From assembly GCA_026396335.1 (NCBI GenBank), contig JAPLWZ010000001.1:1-5432 (forward strand): 5,432 nt of DNA, written 5' to 3'. The translations under genes were made by a program, and so were the position numbers. The DNA is from Microcaldota archaeon (GTDB lineage Archaea; Micrarchaeota; Micrarchaeia; Anstonellales; Anstonellaceae). The notes under the pieces are model-generated. The model saw nothing but the letters and a program-made list of their open reading frames with translations, did not search any database and was not told the origin of the DNA. Below, in pieces: positions 5,241-5,432 of this stretch (position 1 is the first letter of the stretch; every line of letters starts with the position of its first letter).

Positions 5241-5432
5241 ATGGCTGAAGGTGCAGCAGCGCAGGGTTACGGTTCCACGCGCTCTATGAGTAGACAAAAG
5301 ATTCTTGCTAACCTACAGATGTTAAGTAGCGACGAAAAACTCAGTACGTCTATACTGGTCGCACTAGGCACCCTCTTCCTTCTCCTCTGCTTCACATTCT
5401 ATCCGATTTATCTCGTGCCGATACTTGCGGCA
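5241..5432 (+). CDS. Start of an unidentified membrane-protein gene (cut by the window end)
   Basis: The frame from ATG 5241 is open for 64 codons to the window edge. The first 34 residues are polar and flexible (Ala, Gly, Ser, Gln rich, then basic), with no signal-peptide charge pattern. From about residue 35 the sequence is strongly hydrophobic (ILVALGTLFLLLC, then FYPIYLVPILAA), predicting one transmembrane helix from about 36 to 53 and probably a second turn or helix continuing past the end. The N-terminus is therefore likely cytoplasmic. The start is supported by a leaderless-type TATA box at 5210-5217; a second ATG at codon 16 is less likely. It is divergent from the split unknown gene and shares its regulatory interval. 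The family is not recognisable from this fragment. Confidence 0.65.
   Translation, partial: MAEGAAAQGYGSTRSMSRQKILANLQMLSSDEKLSTSILVALGTLFLLLCFTFYPIYLVPILAA

Noticed and set aside
1..5432. Search by eye for CRISPR arrays, tRNA or rRNA genes, transposases and integrase sites.
   Set aside because: No regularly spaced repeats, no structured RNA gene, no transposase-like protein and no terminal inverted repeats with target duplications were seen.

Overview
The window looks archaeal. Every gene whose start can be inspected, apart from the cut one at the left edge, has a plausible A/T-rich TATA-type box (the one for the GH57 gene is weaker). Two boxes, for the genes starting at 3904 (-) and 5241 (+), lie about 26 nt before the start codon, as expected for leaderless archaeal transcripts. 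Two others, for the genes starting at 286 (+) and 5064 (-), lie a little further out with a GGGAG Shine-Dalgarno 4-5 nt before the ATG. The GH57 enzyme is of the archaeal alpha-amylase type. Base composition looks close to even, genes are densely packed, and the right half holds proteins I cannot assign. A small-genome (DPANN-like) archaeon would fit, but that is inference and the phylum cannot be read from this window.

Left to right. (1) Bases 2-211 (+) are the 3' end of a small gene with a weak resemblance to the KEOPS subunit Pcc1. (2) 286-1464 (+) encodes a GT4 glycosyltransferase of the glycogen/starch synthase type. (3) 1465-1579 is a short spacer with two strong inverted repeats, the first a terminator-like hairpin that includes the GT4 stop codon. 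(4) 1580-2758 (+) encodes a complete GH57 alpha-amylase-type glycosidase. The two enzymes form a small alpha-glucan module: one extends glucan chains, the other trims or rearranges them. (5) 2783-3904 (-), convergent with the amylase, encodes a 373-residue protein of unknown function. (6) 3962-4867 (-) encodes a 301-residue unknown protein, and just upstream 4867-5064 (-) encodes a 65-residue one, overlapping it at TGATG. (7) 5065-5240 is a divergent promoter region with two inverted repeats. (8) 5241 to the window end (+) is the start of a membrane-protein gene.

The main discovery is in the right half. Read together, the 65-residue and 301-residue proteins align collinearly with the single 373-residue protein. 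Shared motifs include [SA]E[TS]W, [ST]D[KN]SI, ELxGS, DF[DE]xFV, LxIxxE...AF and FSxKI. A -1 shift at a run of four Gs would join the two reading frames into one product of about 367 residues. The two loci therefore look like tandem paralogs of an unrecognised family, one intact and one split by a probable one-base indel or a genuine gene fission. Their promoters also share a TGTGGTTTTT element 17-18 nt upstream of the TATA box, which points to duplication of the whole promoter-plus-gene unit or to co-regulation.
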